A DNA stretch of 64,000 nucleotides from QHWF01 sp036848175. GTDB taxonomy: Bacteria > Acidobacteriota > Vicinamibacteria > Vicinamibacterales > CAVVIG01. Shown piece after piece: positions 39,201-46,670 of this stretch; positions within the stretch are counted from its first letter, which is position 1; each line of letters starts with the position of its first letter. Below the pieces are notes generated by a model. That model worked only from the letters and a program-made list of their open reading frames with translations. It did no database searches and had not been told where the DNA came from. The stretch spans positions 1-64,000 of the forward strand of contig DAIUKO010000005.1 of NCBI GenBank assembly GCA_036848175.1. Reading direction: 5' to 3'. The translations under genes and the position numbers were made by a program.

Positions 39201-40709
39201 GGCACGACCAACCTGAACACGCCGGGCTGGCTGGCGTTTACGTCGGGCATTCGCTCCGCCGCCGAGCCGTTGCTCAATTTCTGGGTCGCCAAGCTTCTCG
39301 GCGACGGCACCAAAGTCCGCTGCACGATCGAGCGTCTCGACGCCGCGACCGGAGCGGTCGTCGAGACTCGCACGCTGCCGATCAGCGAGCTGACGATCAC
39401 GGCGCTCGACATGGTGTACGGCGTCGAAGCCGCCAATACCACGGCGCAACCCGGCCTGTCTCTCAGCGAGATCGAGCAGCAGGTGCTCTACTACGCCAGA
39501 CGCAAAACCGGCGGGTTCGGTCCGGACGCGACGCTGCGGCTGCTGCATGCGCGGCCCACGAACCTCGCGGCCGGAGAGGTGACGTTGTTCGACGTGCTCG
39601 AGCAGGCGCGCGCCATCCGGCGCCTGCTGGCGATGGCGCGGGGCGCCGATCCTGAAGACCTGAATCCGCCGGAGCGCACGAGTCAGGGCACGATCGATCT
39701 CGTCGAGCTCGAAGCGCGCGTCGTCCGGGCAGAAAACGCGCTGAACGCCGCGCACAAAACGCTGCAGACCTTGATCGCACGCGTGACGACGACCACGACC
39801 GCCGAGGCGCTGCGGACGGCGGTGCTCAAGCTGGCGTCGTTCGGAATCGGACCCGCGGTTCCGGTGAGCGTCGGCGGCGAGGATCCGGCAGCCAAGACGG
39901 CGCTCGCGAGGCAGGGGCAGGCGCTGCTGAAGATCAGCGGTGGGCGCCTCGATCAGGGTGCCGGCTTACGCACGCAACCGGTGGCCAGCGAACAACGGGC
40001 GCGCCGCGAACAGCTGGTGACGCGGATGCGGGCCGTCTTCGGTCAATCGTTCGTCGTGCTGCCGCGATTCTCGTTCGACGCCGCGGGCGCGGCCGAATTC
40101 ACGAGCGCGCTCGCGGGGAGCACGGCGTTGCAGGGCGGCGATCCGCTGGCCGTGAACACGTGGTTCGCCCGATGCGCGCGCGTGCGCGAGACCGTCGCGC
40201 GCATGGGATCGTGCCTTCAACGCGCCGAAGTGCTCGGTGCCGCGGCGCGGCTCAATCTCAGCGTCGCACAGCTGCCCTTCTCCGCCACCGAGCGGTGGGT
40301 CGCCTTGCCGCCGGCGGCGGGAACGGTCCTGCCGCCCAGCAAGCTGTCGCTCGTCGTGCACACCATCGGCCCGATCAACACCACGCAGGTGATGACCGCG
40401 TTGATGGTGGACGAATGGGTAGAGTTCGTCCCCAATACGCGCGAGACCACTGCGGTCGCGTTTCAATTCGACGTGCCTGATTCGTGCGCGCCGCAAACCG
40501 TGCTGATCGCGGTGCCGCCGGTGCCCGGCCAGGACTGGACCACCGAAACGCTGCGGCGCGTGCTGATGGAAACGCTCGATCTCGCAAAGCTTCGCGCCGT
40601 GGACACGTCGGCGCTCGGCGCCGCGGCGCAGCATCTGCCCGGCCTCTATCTCGCGTTCAACACGGCGGACCACGCCGTGTCCACCGATTTCGCAGCCGTC
40701 ACGCACTGA
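36237..40709 (+). CDS. Largest protein of the PLD-linked unit (1490 aa), function unknown
   Basis: 1490 aa, no signal peptide or membrane segment. No known domain is recognised. Landmarks are LPVRLETRFF (about 33-42) followed by LRVRIFPDKIHLDSHEPDL; a middle region rich in helices (ALRCGAQPYGLLPVTSLDLW); a heptad-like stretch near 1160-1200 (DLVELEARVVRAENALNAAH), possibly coiled coil; and a C-terminal block VDEWVEFVPNTRETTAVAFQ (from about 1391) followed by FDVPDSCAPQTVLIAVPPVPG. The C-terminal block looks strongly constrained and may define the family. It is coupled to the 914-aa gene by ATGA and followed 12 bases later by the 844-aa gene. Confidence 0.65.
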   Translation: MTDFFKSSVTIPGSNPAIPPQSLCPGDLPLVLLPVRLETRFFVLASGVTELRVRIFPDKIHLDSHEPDLTADEQTWGQHYWQQNWSAGSGEVAWRQIADRFGARRAAWIVRVLEPTNAAQRTSSPPVAPVFPAIAVAGEDATWRHAPHARLMPDRWVAVVHSAGRVALTVTGTDIKKPLAVGPDPHAPEPDSGTAAAIARGEQLAIDDGMKWMTDFNEAESAGMALRIAIPPAVLSAGLDSLVVFGVVRSLTVAETANQLADLFDAHHYTDGLAFVRPGTPTNNTDDRRAGYSSQDPGHQRSFDIEVASTPAIEDHNALRVGTALGLPFNRILPTFGRIERGLERDDLHMRSMNTALWQVGWGYFLSNMIGAEAGLTRADLDWARAHFLDHVRSFGPFPALRCGAQPYGLLPVTSLDLWQAGTGEPVTSQDAWLKGMLVTLRDSVWREAAGSVARIGSRQNPTDPDADLADVMRTDGLSSTYRTRNVFGRHFLQHLYRFLASNFPDSDPTQTSLLQRLGASWRPRLAHLWNADWQWNVVAPLIQSGEVSPWAKLEPNYIAAMLAEPHIEQLVLARPDPHAPDDTTSLLQALLRHAFLREIAYAAAALQANETGADLLALLRDAELVDLVTGAPPTLHWRRQLERTLTATGGSTIRDFLETRTSFTAPGLAALGEFRASLADLKDLDSEALSQLAQGTLDLSAHRLDGWVTSMATKRLTAMHADGPMGQYIGAYGWVENLKRIPASLVKPVASPPPGEPGPLQTPANDSGFIHAPSMTHAAAAALLRNAHLGPTGVPAATGPFAINLSSRRVREATRLLEGVRQGQPLGALLGYRVERLLHDTVSDGRTMDRFIAPLRRVAPLVARGSAVTTAPVDTIAANNVVDGLVLNRRWNEDHAAVMLELNTATMGTSDLSNLTAIFAALADAIDGLSDALTAEAVYQLTRGNTSRTASTLAAIAQGDAPPPELEVTRTPRSGTSLTHRLLALMSGTTNLNTPGWLAFTSGIRSAAEPLLNFWVAKLLGDGTKVRCTIERLDAATGAVVETRTLPISELTITALDMVYGVEAANTTAQPGLSLSEIEQQVLYYARRKTGGFGPDATLRLLHARPTNLAAGEVTLFDVLEQARAIRRLLAMARGADPEDLNPPERTSQGTIDLVELEARVVRAENALNAAHKTLQTLIARVTTTTTAEALRTAVLKLASFGIGPAVPVSVGGEDPAAKTALARQGQALLKISGGRLDQGAGLRTQPVASEQRARREQLVTRMRAVFGQSFVVLPRFSFDAAGAAEFTSALAGSTALQGGDPLAVNTWFARCARVRETVARMGSCLQRAEVLGAAARLNLSVAQLPFSATERWVALPPAAGTVLPPSKLSLVVHTIGPINTTQVMTALMVDEWVEFVPNTRETTAVAFQFDVPDSCAPQTVLIAVPPVPGQDWTTETLRRVLMETLDLAKLRAVDTSALGAAAQHLPGLYLAFNTADHAVSTDFAAVTH

Positions 40710-40721
40710 CAGGACTTCATC

Positions 40722-43256
40722 ATGCCCGCGCCGCAAGTGTTCGTCACCATCACGACGCCGCCGGGATCCGTACCGACGGTCAACCGCACGTTCCAGGTCG
40801 GCGGCAACATTTCGTTCACCGCGCCGCCTGGGTATACGTTCATCCCCACCAGCAAGACGGCGACGGTCCAGTTCGGCCCCGGCGGCACGCTGGTCGCAGG
40901 TACGTTTGCCGGCACCACGCTCAACTGGCAATGCACCGGAACGGTCAGCCCGAGCGCGCCGTGGGGGTCGTTCGTCACCTTGTCGGTGAACGCAGCGGCG
41001 ACCTTCAGGTTCTTCCACACGCTGAGTGAGCCGGATTTCATCACGGTGAACGTCGCCACGACATTCGTCGTCCGATTGGTGCCGGCGCTGCCGCTGGTGC
41101 TCAACCTCGATCCGTTCGTCTCACCGATCGTGGCCGGACAGGTGCCGCTCAATTTCGCCTTCACGGGATCGGCTCTCGGCCCGCAGGGGCCGATCCAGAA
41201 CGTCCAGTACAAAGTCGAGGGCGGCCAGTTTGCCAACGCCGTCAACCTGAGCGGCACCTGGTCGCTGTTCCGAATCACGCTGCCGCTGCCGCCGACGACC
41301 CCGGGCAAGGACCACACGCTGACGATTCGCGCGGTCGATCTCTTTGGCACGACCGGCGAGATTTCGAAGACGTTCGCGGTCACACCGCAGCCGCCGATCG
41401 TTGTTCCGCCTGGCGGCGCGACCACTCTCTCCGGCGCGCCGACGACATCGTCGATCACGAGCTGGACGCGGCTGGAACCACAGTGCACCGACGCGGACAT
41501 CGGCACGAGCTCGGGCGCGCGCCTGTTCGATCCGCTGTGGATGCTGACGCGTCAGTGGCAGATGGGTGAATTCCAGGCGGAAGACGCGGGTACGCCGATA
41601 CAGGCGCGCGTGCGCGCGACGAGTGCGACGCTCACGCGCCGCTATGCCGGCGAGCTCCCGAAATCGACCGGCGCCGCGCCGGCAGCCGTCGCCGCGCCGG
41701 CGTACGATCCGGCGCGCACGCCGCTCGAAGTGCTCGTCGAGCGCCGCCCGATGCGCGCGGCCGACGCCAGCGATCCGCGCATGCTGACGTTCGCCGTCGA
41801 AGCGGGACTGCATTTCCTGCGGATGCTGGAGCTGCAATCGCCGTCGAAGAGCTACCGTCCCGCGTTTCTGGCCAAGCTCGCGCTTCAACCACCTCCGCCG
41901 GCACGATCGGCGCTCGTCGACGATGCGACGTCGCGATACCTGCAGTCGATGGTCGGCCGGGCGCCGGATGGACGACAGCTCGCGTTCCTCGTGCGCACCG
42001 TCGGCGCCGCACAACTGGTGCTCGATCCGGCGTTGAACATCGCGATCGCCGATCGTCCGAAGGTCCAGCAGGCGGCAGCCGCCTGGCTCGCGTGGTACGA
42101 CTCGATGTACAGCGAGCCCGCGACGCCGGCCGAGGACGCATGGAATCCGGCGCGGCTCGAATACGCGCTGTCGGTCGGGACGCGTCTGTCTGCGAACGCT
42201 CAAGACGACATCACGTTCTCGGCGGCGGAGATCGACGGTCCGATCGACTGGAGTTCCTTCGACGTCAACCCGCAGGCGTCGCTCACGACGGCGGCCGATC
42301 AGGGGTTCACGTCGCTGGTCGAAGCGACGATCCCTTCGCCGGTGAGCTTTCCGGGCGCGCCCGCGCCGCGTTTCTGGGAGATGGAGGATGCGCGAATCGC
42401 GTACGGCCTCGTCCCGGTCGGCCCGACCGATCTCGCCCATCTGATGATGATCGAGTACGCGAGCACCTACGGAAACGATTGGCTCGTCGTGCCGCTCTCG
42501 CTGCCAGTGGGTTCGGTGACGCGGATCGACTCGCTGGTCGTCACCGATACGTTCGGCGTCCGCAGTCTCGTGCGTCCGATCGGCGATCCGGCGCTGCCGC
42601 CCGCGTATTTCTCGCTCTGGCAATCGGCGTACAGGACTCCGCCGCCGGTCGTCAACGCGCCGACGATCGTCACGAACCGCTTCTTCCTGCCGCCGACGCT
42701 GAGCCGCACGATGGACAGCGCGCCGCTCGAGGACGTGCTGTTCATGCGCGACGAGATGGCCAATCTGGCCTGGGCGATCGAACGCACGGTCGAGAGTCCA
42801 ATCGAGCAGCCGGCGCAGCGCGACGAATCGCCCGACGCGGCGCCGCCGCCGTCGTCAATCGTGGCGAGCAGCGATGTGCCGCGCTACCTCCTGTCATCGC
42901 CGGTGCCGCCGAACTGGATTCCGCTGCTGCCGGTGCAGGTCGCGAGTCCACCCAATACTCCGGGTCCGGTCCTCTCGCGGCTCAAACGCGGCGCCGTCCT
43001 GCAGGCGGACGGCACGACGAGGCCCCATTTCGCGACCGGTGACATCCTGATCTCGATCGCGGATCTCCTGCTCTACGACGAAGAGGTGCCGCGCGAAGGC
43101 ACGCGCGTGACCCGTCAACGGCGGATGGCGCGCTGGACCGACGGCTCGACGTGGCTGTGGACGTCGTTCAGAAACGAAGTCGGTCAGGGAGAAGGCGCGA
43201 GCAACTTGAAATTCGATCAGGTGCTGGACCCGCGTGCCGCCTCGCAGACGCCGTAA
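40722..43256 (+). CDS. Last protein of the PLD-linked unit (844 aa), Ig-like N-terminus plus unknown domain
   Basis: 844 aa without export signal. The first 220 residues look like two beta-sandwich modules (QVFVTITTPPGSVPTVNRTF; then LRAVDLFG-type TIRAVDLFGTTGEISKTFAV). After a Pro/Thr linker comes an unrecognised domain starting SWTRLEPQCTDADIG, with the striking block FDPLWMLTRQWQMGEFQAED (about 269-288), then DWLVVPLSLPVGSVTRIDSL and a C-terminus with FRNEVGQGEGASNLKFDQVL. It is the final gene of the unit and ends just before the GGTCTGACC repeat array that separates it from the convergent MFS gene. Function is unknown; a structural or binding role is inferred only from the beta-sandwich modules. 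Confidence 0.65.
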   Translation: MPAPQVFVTITTPPGSVPTVNRTFQVGGNISFTAPPGYTFIPTSKTATVQFGPGGTLVAGTFAGTTLNWQCTGTVSPSAPWGSFVTLSVNAAATFRFFHTLSEPDFITVNVATTFVVRLVPALPLVLNLDPFVSPIVAGQVPLNFAFTGSALGPQGPIQNVQYKVEGGQFANAVNLSGTWSLFRITLPLPPTTPGKDHTLTIRAVDLFGTTGEISKTFAVTPQPPIVVPPGGATTLSGAPTTSSITSWTRLEPQCTDADIGTSSGARLFDPLWMLTRQWQMGEFQAEDAGTPIQARVRATSATLTRRYAGELPKSTGAAPAAVAAPAYDPARTPLEVLVERRPMRAADASDPRMLTFAVEAGLHFLRMLELQSPSKSYRPAFLAKLALQPPPPARSALVDDATSRYLQSMVGRAPDGRQLAFLVRTVGAAQLVLDPALNIAIADRPKVQQAAAAWLAWYDSMYSEPATPAEDAWNPARLEYALSVGTRLSANAQDDITFSAAEIDGPIDWSSFDVNPQASLTTAADQGFTSLVEATIPSPVSFPGAPAPRFWEMEDARIAYGLVPVGPTDLAHLMMIEYASTYGNDWLVVPLSLPVGSVTRIDSLVVTDTFGVRSLVRPIGDPALPPAYFSLWQSAYRTPPPVVNAPTIVTNRFFLPPTLSRTMDSAPLEDVLFMRDEMANLAWAIERTVESPIEQPAQRDESPDAAPPPSSIVASSDVPRYLLSSPVPPNWIPLLPVQVASPPNTPGPVLSRLKRGAVLQADGTTRPHFATGDILISIADLLLYDEEVPREGTRVTRQRRMARWTDGSTWLWTSFRNEVGQGEGASNLKFDQVLDPRAASQTP

Positions 43257-43276
43257 GCCCGCTGCAAAACAGCGGC

Positions 43277-43352
43277 GGTCTGACCGTGGTCTGACCGTGG
43301 TCTGACCGTGGTCTGACCGTGGTCTGACCGTGGTCTGACCCGGGTCAGACCA
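43277..43352. repeat. Six 11-bp repeats ending in a perfect 22-bp palindrome
   Basis: The unit GGTCTGACCGT starts at 43277, 43288, 43299, 43310, 43321 and 43332. The last unit continues into an inverted copy, giving the exact palindrome TGGTCTGACC-CG-GGTCAGACCA at 43331-43352. Each unit is itself nearly palindromic (GGTC-T-GACC). It lies between convergent genes and probably terminates transcription of the five-gene unit; it could also bind a protein. Confidence 0.9.
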
Positions 43353-43359
43353 CGAAGGG

Positions 43360-44649
43360 CTATCCGGCGGCGCTCGTCGCCAGATAGGGCGTCGGCTCGC
43401 TCACAGGCCTGACGAACGTGCGTCGACCGACGGTCAGAAACGACACGCCGGCGAGCGCGCACAGCAGTCCGGCGATCCAGAACGCGGCGCTGTAATCGCC
43501 GAGACCGGTGCGGATCGCGCCTGCGCCGAATGCGGCGAGCGATGCGCCCAGCTGATGACTGGCCGCGATCCAGCCATAGACCACGCCGGTGTTCTCGCGG
43601 CCGAACGCTTCGCCGGTGAGCCGCACGGTCGGAGGAACCGTCGCGACCCAGTCGAGGCCGTAGAAGATCGCAAACCAGCCGAGACCGTGCGCGCCGCTGT
43701 TCAATGTGAGCGGCAGATACAGGAGCGACAGACCGCGAAGCGTGTAGTACGTGAACAACAGGTGGCGGCTCGAGTAACGGTCGGTGAGCCAGCCCGATGC
43801 CGTCGTGCCGGCGATATCGAAGATCCCCATCATCGCCAGAAGCTGCGCCGATCGGACCTGCGAGATGCCGTAGTCATGACACGCGGCGATCAGGTGTGTG
43901 CCGATCAGACCGTTGGTGCTCGCTCCGCAGATGAAGAACGTTCCGGCCAGGACCCAGAACGCCCGCGATCGCGTCGCCAAACGCAGCGCCGCGAGCGGCG
44001 CCAAGGCGCGGGACGACGGCGGGTCACTGGGCGCATTCCGTTCGCCGTAGCGGCGAAGGCCGAGATCCTCGGGGCGATCGCGCATGAGCAGCAGCACGAT
44101 CGCGAACACCACGACCGCCGATGCGGCGACGATCAGGCAGGCAGCGCGCCAGCCGCGCGCCTCGACGAAGTGCGCGAGCATCGGCAGGAACACGAGTTGC
44201 CCGGTCGCGTTCGCCGCCGACAGCGCGCCCATCACCAGACCGCGCCGTTCCTCGAACCATCGCGTCGCGATCACGGCCGCGAGTACCAGCGACGTCACGC
44301 CGGTGCCGCTTCCAACCAGGACACCCCACAGCAAGGTCAGCTGCCACTCGTTGCGCATCTGGGTCGTCAAGGCCACCGATGTGGCCAGCAGCGCCAGCGC
44401 CGCAAGCACGACGCGCCGCAGCCCCCATCGATCCATCACCGACGCGGCAAACGGACCGATCAGGCCGAACAGCGCAATGTTGATCGCGACGGCGCCCGAG
44501 ATGGCGGTCCGGCTCCAGCCGAACTCCGTCTCGAGCGGGACAATCAGGATGCCGGGCGTCGCGCGAATCCCCGCCGTCACGATCAGGACAACGAAGGTGA
44601 CGAGCGCGATGATCCAGGCGTAGTGAAGCCTTGGTGATGGGCGTGTCAT
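43360..44649 (-). CDS. Major facilitator superfamily transporter
   Basis: 429 aa from ATG 44649; ATG 44676 adds nine residues and is also possible. Twelve hydrophobic segments can be counted, beginning YAWIIALVTFVVLIVTAGI. The start resembles the monocarboxylate/oxalate-formate-antiporter-like branch (PLETEFGWSRTAISGAVAIN, DRWGLRRVVLAALALL, TRWFEERRGLVMGALSAANA), in which the FGWSR-type segment after helix 1 is typical. The substrate is probably a small organic anion but is not determinable. It lies 50 bases downstream of the Ppx/GppA gene on the same strand and converges on the 844-aa gene. Confidence 0.85.
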   Translation of the reverse strand: MTRPSPRLHYAWIIALVTFVVLIVTAGIRATPGILIVPLETEFGWSRTAISGAVAINIALFGLIGPFAASVMDRWGLRRVVLAALALLATSVALTTQMRNEWQLTLLWGVLVGSGTGVTSLVLAAVIATRWFEERRGLVMGALSAANATGQLVFLPMLAHFVEARGWRAACLIVAASAVVVFAIVLLLMRDRPEDLGLRRYGERNAPSDPPSSRALAPLAALRLATRSRAFWVLAGTFFICGASTNGLIGTHLIAACHDYGISQVRSAQLLAMMGIFDIAGTTASGWLTDRYSSRHLLFTYYTLRGLSLLYLPLTLNSGAHGLGWFAIFYGLDWVATVPPTVRLTGEAFGRENTGVVYGWIAASHQLGASLAAFGAGAIRTGLGDYSAAFWIAGLLCALAGVSFLTVGRRTFVRPVSEPTPYLATSAAG

Positions 44650-44699
44650 CGGGATCCCTGCATGAAGATTGTTCATGAAATGAGGCCGGCGCGCCGGCG

Positions 44700-46208
44700 T
44701 CAATGCCTGACGACGAGCGGGCGGCCGAACGCGTTCTCGAATCGTTTGTCGAGATCCTTGGCCAGCCACGAGGGCAGCAGCGGGACGGACAGCGTCACGT
44801 GCTTGGCGATTGAACACGCGACCGCAATCCGGCCGCTGCCCGGGCATCTGGCTTCGATCTCGTCGGCCAGGGCGAGGATGATCGCGGCGCGATCGAGCAG
44901 GCCGCGCGTGGTGTCGCTGTCGAGCGCGAGCGGCAGGACGTCGGCATGGCGATCGCCGGCCCGCCGCACGATTGCCGACGTCAACGCCAGCTCGTGATGG
45001 GTGAAGCCGTTGAGCTCGGTGCTGAGCAGGATCTCGGCGACGTGCTCGTGGCGGTTCACGACGTCGAGGCTGCGCCCGATGTCGAGGACGTGAGCCGCGG
45101 AATCGATCGCCGTCACGACGGTTTTCGGCGCGCGCGGTTCGAGCGCACGCTGGAGCGTCGACGCGATCCCCATCCGCCGCGCGGCCGCGTCCTGCCGCCA
45201 TCCGTCGAACCGGGAGACCAGCGAAGACAACGACGCTTCCTTCACGCTCTCGAGCGATCCCGGAGCGATCTTCAGGAGCTTGAGCGCGAGACCCTCGCGC
45301 ACGCCCTGACCCGACACGAGGATGTGCCTGGCGCGCACGAATTCCGCGAGCGTCTGAATCGCGACGGCGCCGCCGACGATCGAATCGGCGCGCTCCGCGC
45401 TGAGTCCGGGCACCTCGTCGCGCCGCTTCGCCTTGGTCATCGCGAGCACGTCGACGACTTCAGCGAGGCGCTCCACCGGCAGTTCGTAGCCGTGGAGCCA
45501 GCCGATTGGATAATGTCGCGTTTGACGATCGATCTTGGCCAGATTGCGCAGCGTCCCGCCGGTCCCGACCAGTCGATCGCCCGACACCAGGCGAGCCACT
45601 CGCGCCTTCGACAGATGACGGCGGACGTGATCGCGAAGGCGGCGGAGCTGCTTCGGCGTCGGCGGATCGGACTCGAGGAACTTCTCGCTCAGTCGCAGCG
45701 CGCCGAACGGCAGACTCACGGCTTCGGCCGCCCGCCGCCGCGCGAAGCGGGTGATCTGCACGCTGCCGCCGCCGAGATCGAACAGCACGCCGTTCGACAC
45801 GTCGAGGCCGCGCAGCGCTCCGGTGAATCCGTAGCGCGCCTCGGCCTGCGGTCCGATGATCTCGATGCGAATCCCGAGCTCACGTTGCAGCCGTTGGGCG
45901 AAGAGGCTGCCGTTGGCGGCGTCGCGCATCGCCGCGGTCGCCACCGCGACGATGCGCTTGGCCTGGGCGCCGGTGGCGATGGCCTGAAAATCGCGCACCG
46001 CTTCGGTGGTGCGCGCCATCGTCGTGTCCGTCAGCCGGCCGCGCGTATCGACGTCGTGAACCAGCCGCAGCGCCGCGCGCGATCCGGCCAGGAGCCGGAG
46101 ATGGCTCGAGGCCTCGCGCGTGAACACCATCACCCGGCCGGAGTTCGATCCGATGTCGATGACGGCGACCACATCGCCGCGAGAGGAGCCCGTGCGTTCT
46201 GGCATCAC
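44700..46208 (-). CDS. ppx: Exopolyphosphatase / guanosine pentaphosphate phosphohydrolase (Ppx/GppA)
   Basis: 502 aa, cytosolic. The ASKHA-fold nucleotide-binding motifs are visible: VVAVIDIGSNSGRVMVF near residues 13-29, VATAAMRDAANG, EARYGFTGALRGL, GVLFDLGGGSVQITRF and DRLVGTGGTLRNLAKI. The C-terminal half is an HD-like helical domain (DSAAHVLDIGRSLDVVNRHE, FTHHELALTSAIVRR) as in long Ppx/GppA proteins. It hydrolyses polyphosphate to phosphate and/or pppGpp to ppGpp; sequence alone does not separate these. It is divergent from the small cytochrome c gene with only 36 bases between starts, so their promoters must overlap coding DNA or each other. Confidence 0.9.
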   Translation of the reverse strand: MMPERTGSSRGDVVAVIDIGSNSGRVMVFTREASSHLRLLAGSRAALRLVHDVDTRGRLTDTTMARTTEAVRDFQAIATGAQAKRIVAVATAAMRDAANGSLFAQRLQRELGIRIEIIGPQAEARYGFTGALRGLDVSNGVLFDLGGGSVQITRFARRRAAEAVSLPFGALRLSEKFLESDPPTPKQLRRLRDHVRRHLSKARVARLVSGDRLVGTGGTLRNLAKIDRQTRHYPIGWLHGYELPVERLAEVVDVLAMTKAKRRDEVPGLSAERADSIVGGAVAIQTLAEFVRARHILVSGQGVREGLALKLLKIAPGSLESVKEASLSSLVSRFDGWRQDAAARRMGIASTLQRALEPRAPKTVVTAIDSAAHVLDIGRSLDVVNRHEHVAEILLSTELNGFTHHELALTSAIVRRAGDRHADVLPLALDSDTTRGLLDRAAIILALADEIEARCPGSGRIAVACSIAKHVTLSVPLLPSWLAKDLDKRFENAFGRPLVVRH

Positions 46209-46244
46209 GGCACTATAGCCTGCGATACTATCGGGCGTTGCACC

Positions 46245-46622
46245 ATGATCCTTTTCACGTTGATCATCGCTGGCATCGCATCACTCACCATCGCGCAGGG
46301 GAATCCCGAAGCGGCGCGGGTCAAGAATCCGACGGCCGCGACGACCGAATCGCTCGGCGAGGGAAAACGGCTGTATCAGCGCTACTGCGCGAGCTGCCAC
46401 GGCTCGAACGCCGAAGGCGGCCCCGGTAACGATCTCATTCCCGCCGCGCCCGATCTGACGGACAAGGAATGGAAGCACGGCTCGACCGACGGCGAGATCT
46501 TCGCCGTCATCAAGAACGGCGTGCCGCCGGACCTGAACATGATCCCGTTCGGCGATCAGATGAACGACACCGATATCTGGAATGTCGTGAACTATCTCAG
46601 ATCGGTCGCCAGGAAGAATTAG
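46245..46622 (+). CDS. Small exported class I cytochrome c
   Basis: 125 aa from ATG 46245, selected because it opens a signal peptide (MILFTLIIAGIASLTIAQG). The heme-attachment motif C48-A-S-C51-H52 follows GKRLYQRY, and NMIPFGDQM near residue 97 supplies the probable axial methionine. The ending DIWNVVNYLRSV is typical of monoheme c-type cytochromes. It is a periplasmic electron carrier. The two genes that follow on the opposite strand also carry single CxxCH motifs, so the group is probably part of one periplasmic redox chain. Confidence 0.9.
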   Translation: MILFTLIIAGIASLTIAQGNPEAARVKNPTAATTESLGEGKRLYQRYCASCHGSNAEGGPGNDLIPAAPDLTDKEWKHGSTDGEIFAVIKNGVPPDLNMIPFGDQMNDTDIWNVVNYLRSVARKN

Positions 46623-46670
46623 CCGCGACGTGGTCGTCGCGGCGTTGATACAGCGCGGCGAATGACCCGT

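Noticed and set aside
27685..43256. Classical contractile injection system or phage tail operon
   Set aside because: No sheath, tube, baseplate gp25-like, spike, tape-measure or AAA+ protein could be recognised among the five products.
43277..43352. CRISPR array
   Set aside because: Units are contiguous without spacers and only 11 bases long; the same applies to the 8- and 9-bp arrays. No cas genes are present.
44650..45201. N-terminal extension of the MFS gene to 45201
   Set aside because: The extension is the Ppx/GppA coding region in another frame and is Arg/Pro-rich; the MFS protein begins with its first helix just after 44649.
44946..46244. Upstream extension of the cytochrome c frame
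   Set aside because: It is antisense to Ppx/GppA; the ATG at 46245 begins a clean signal peptide.
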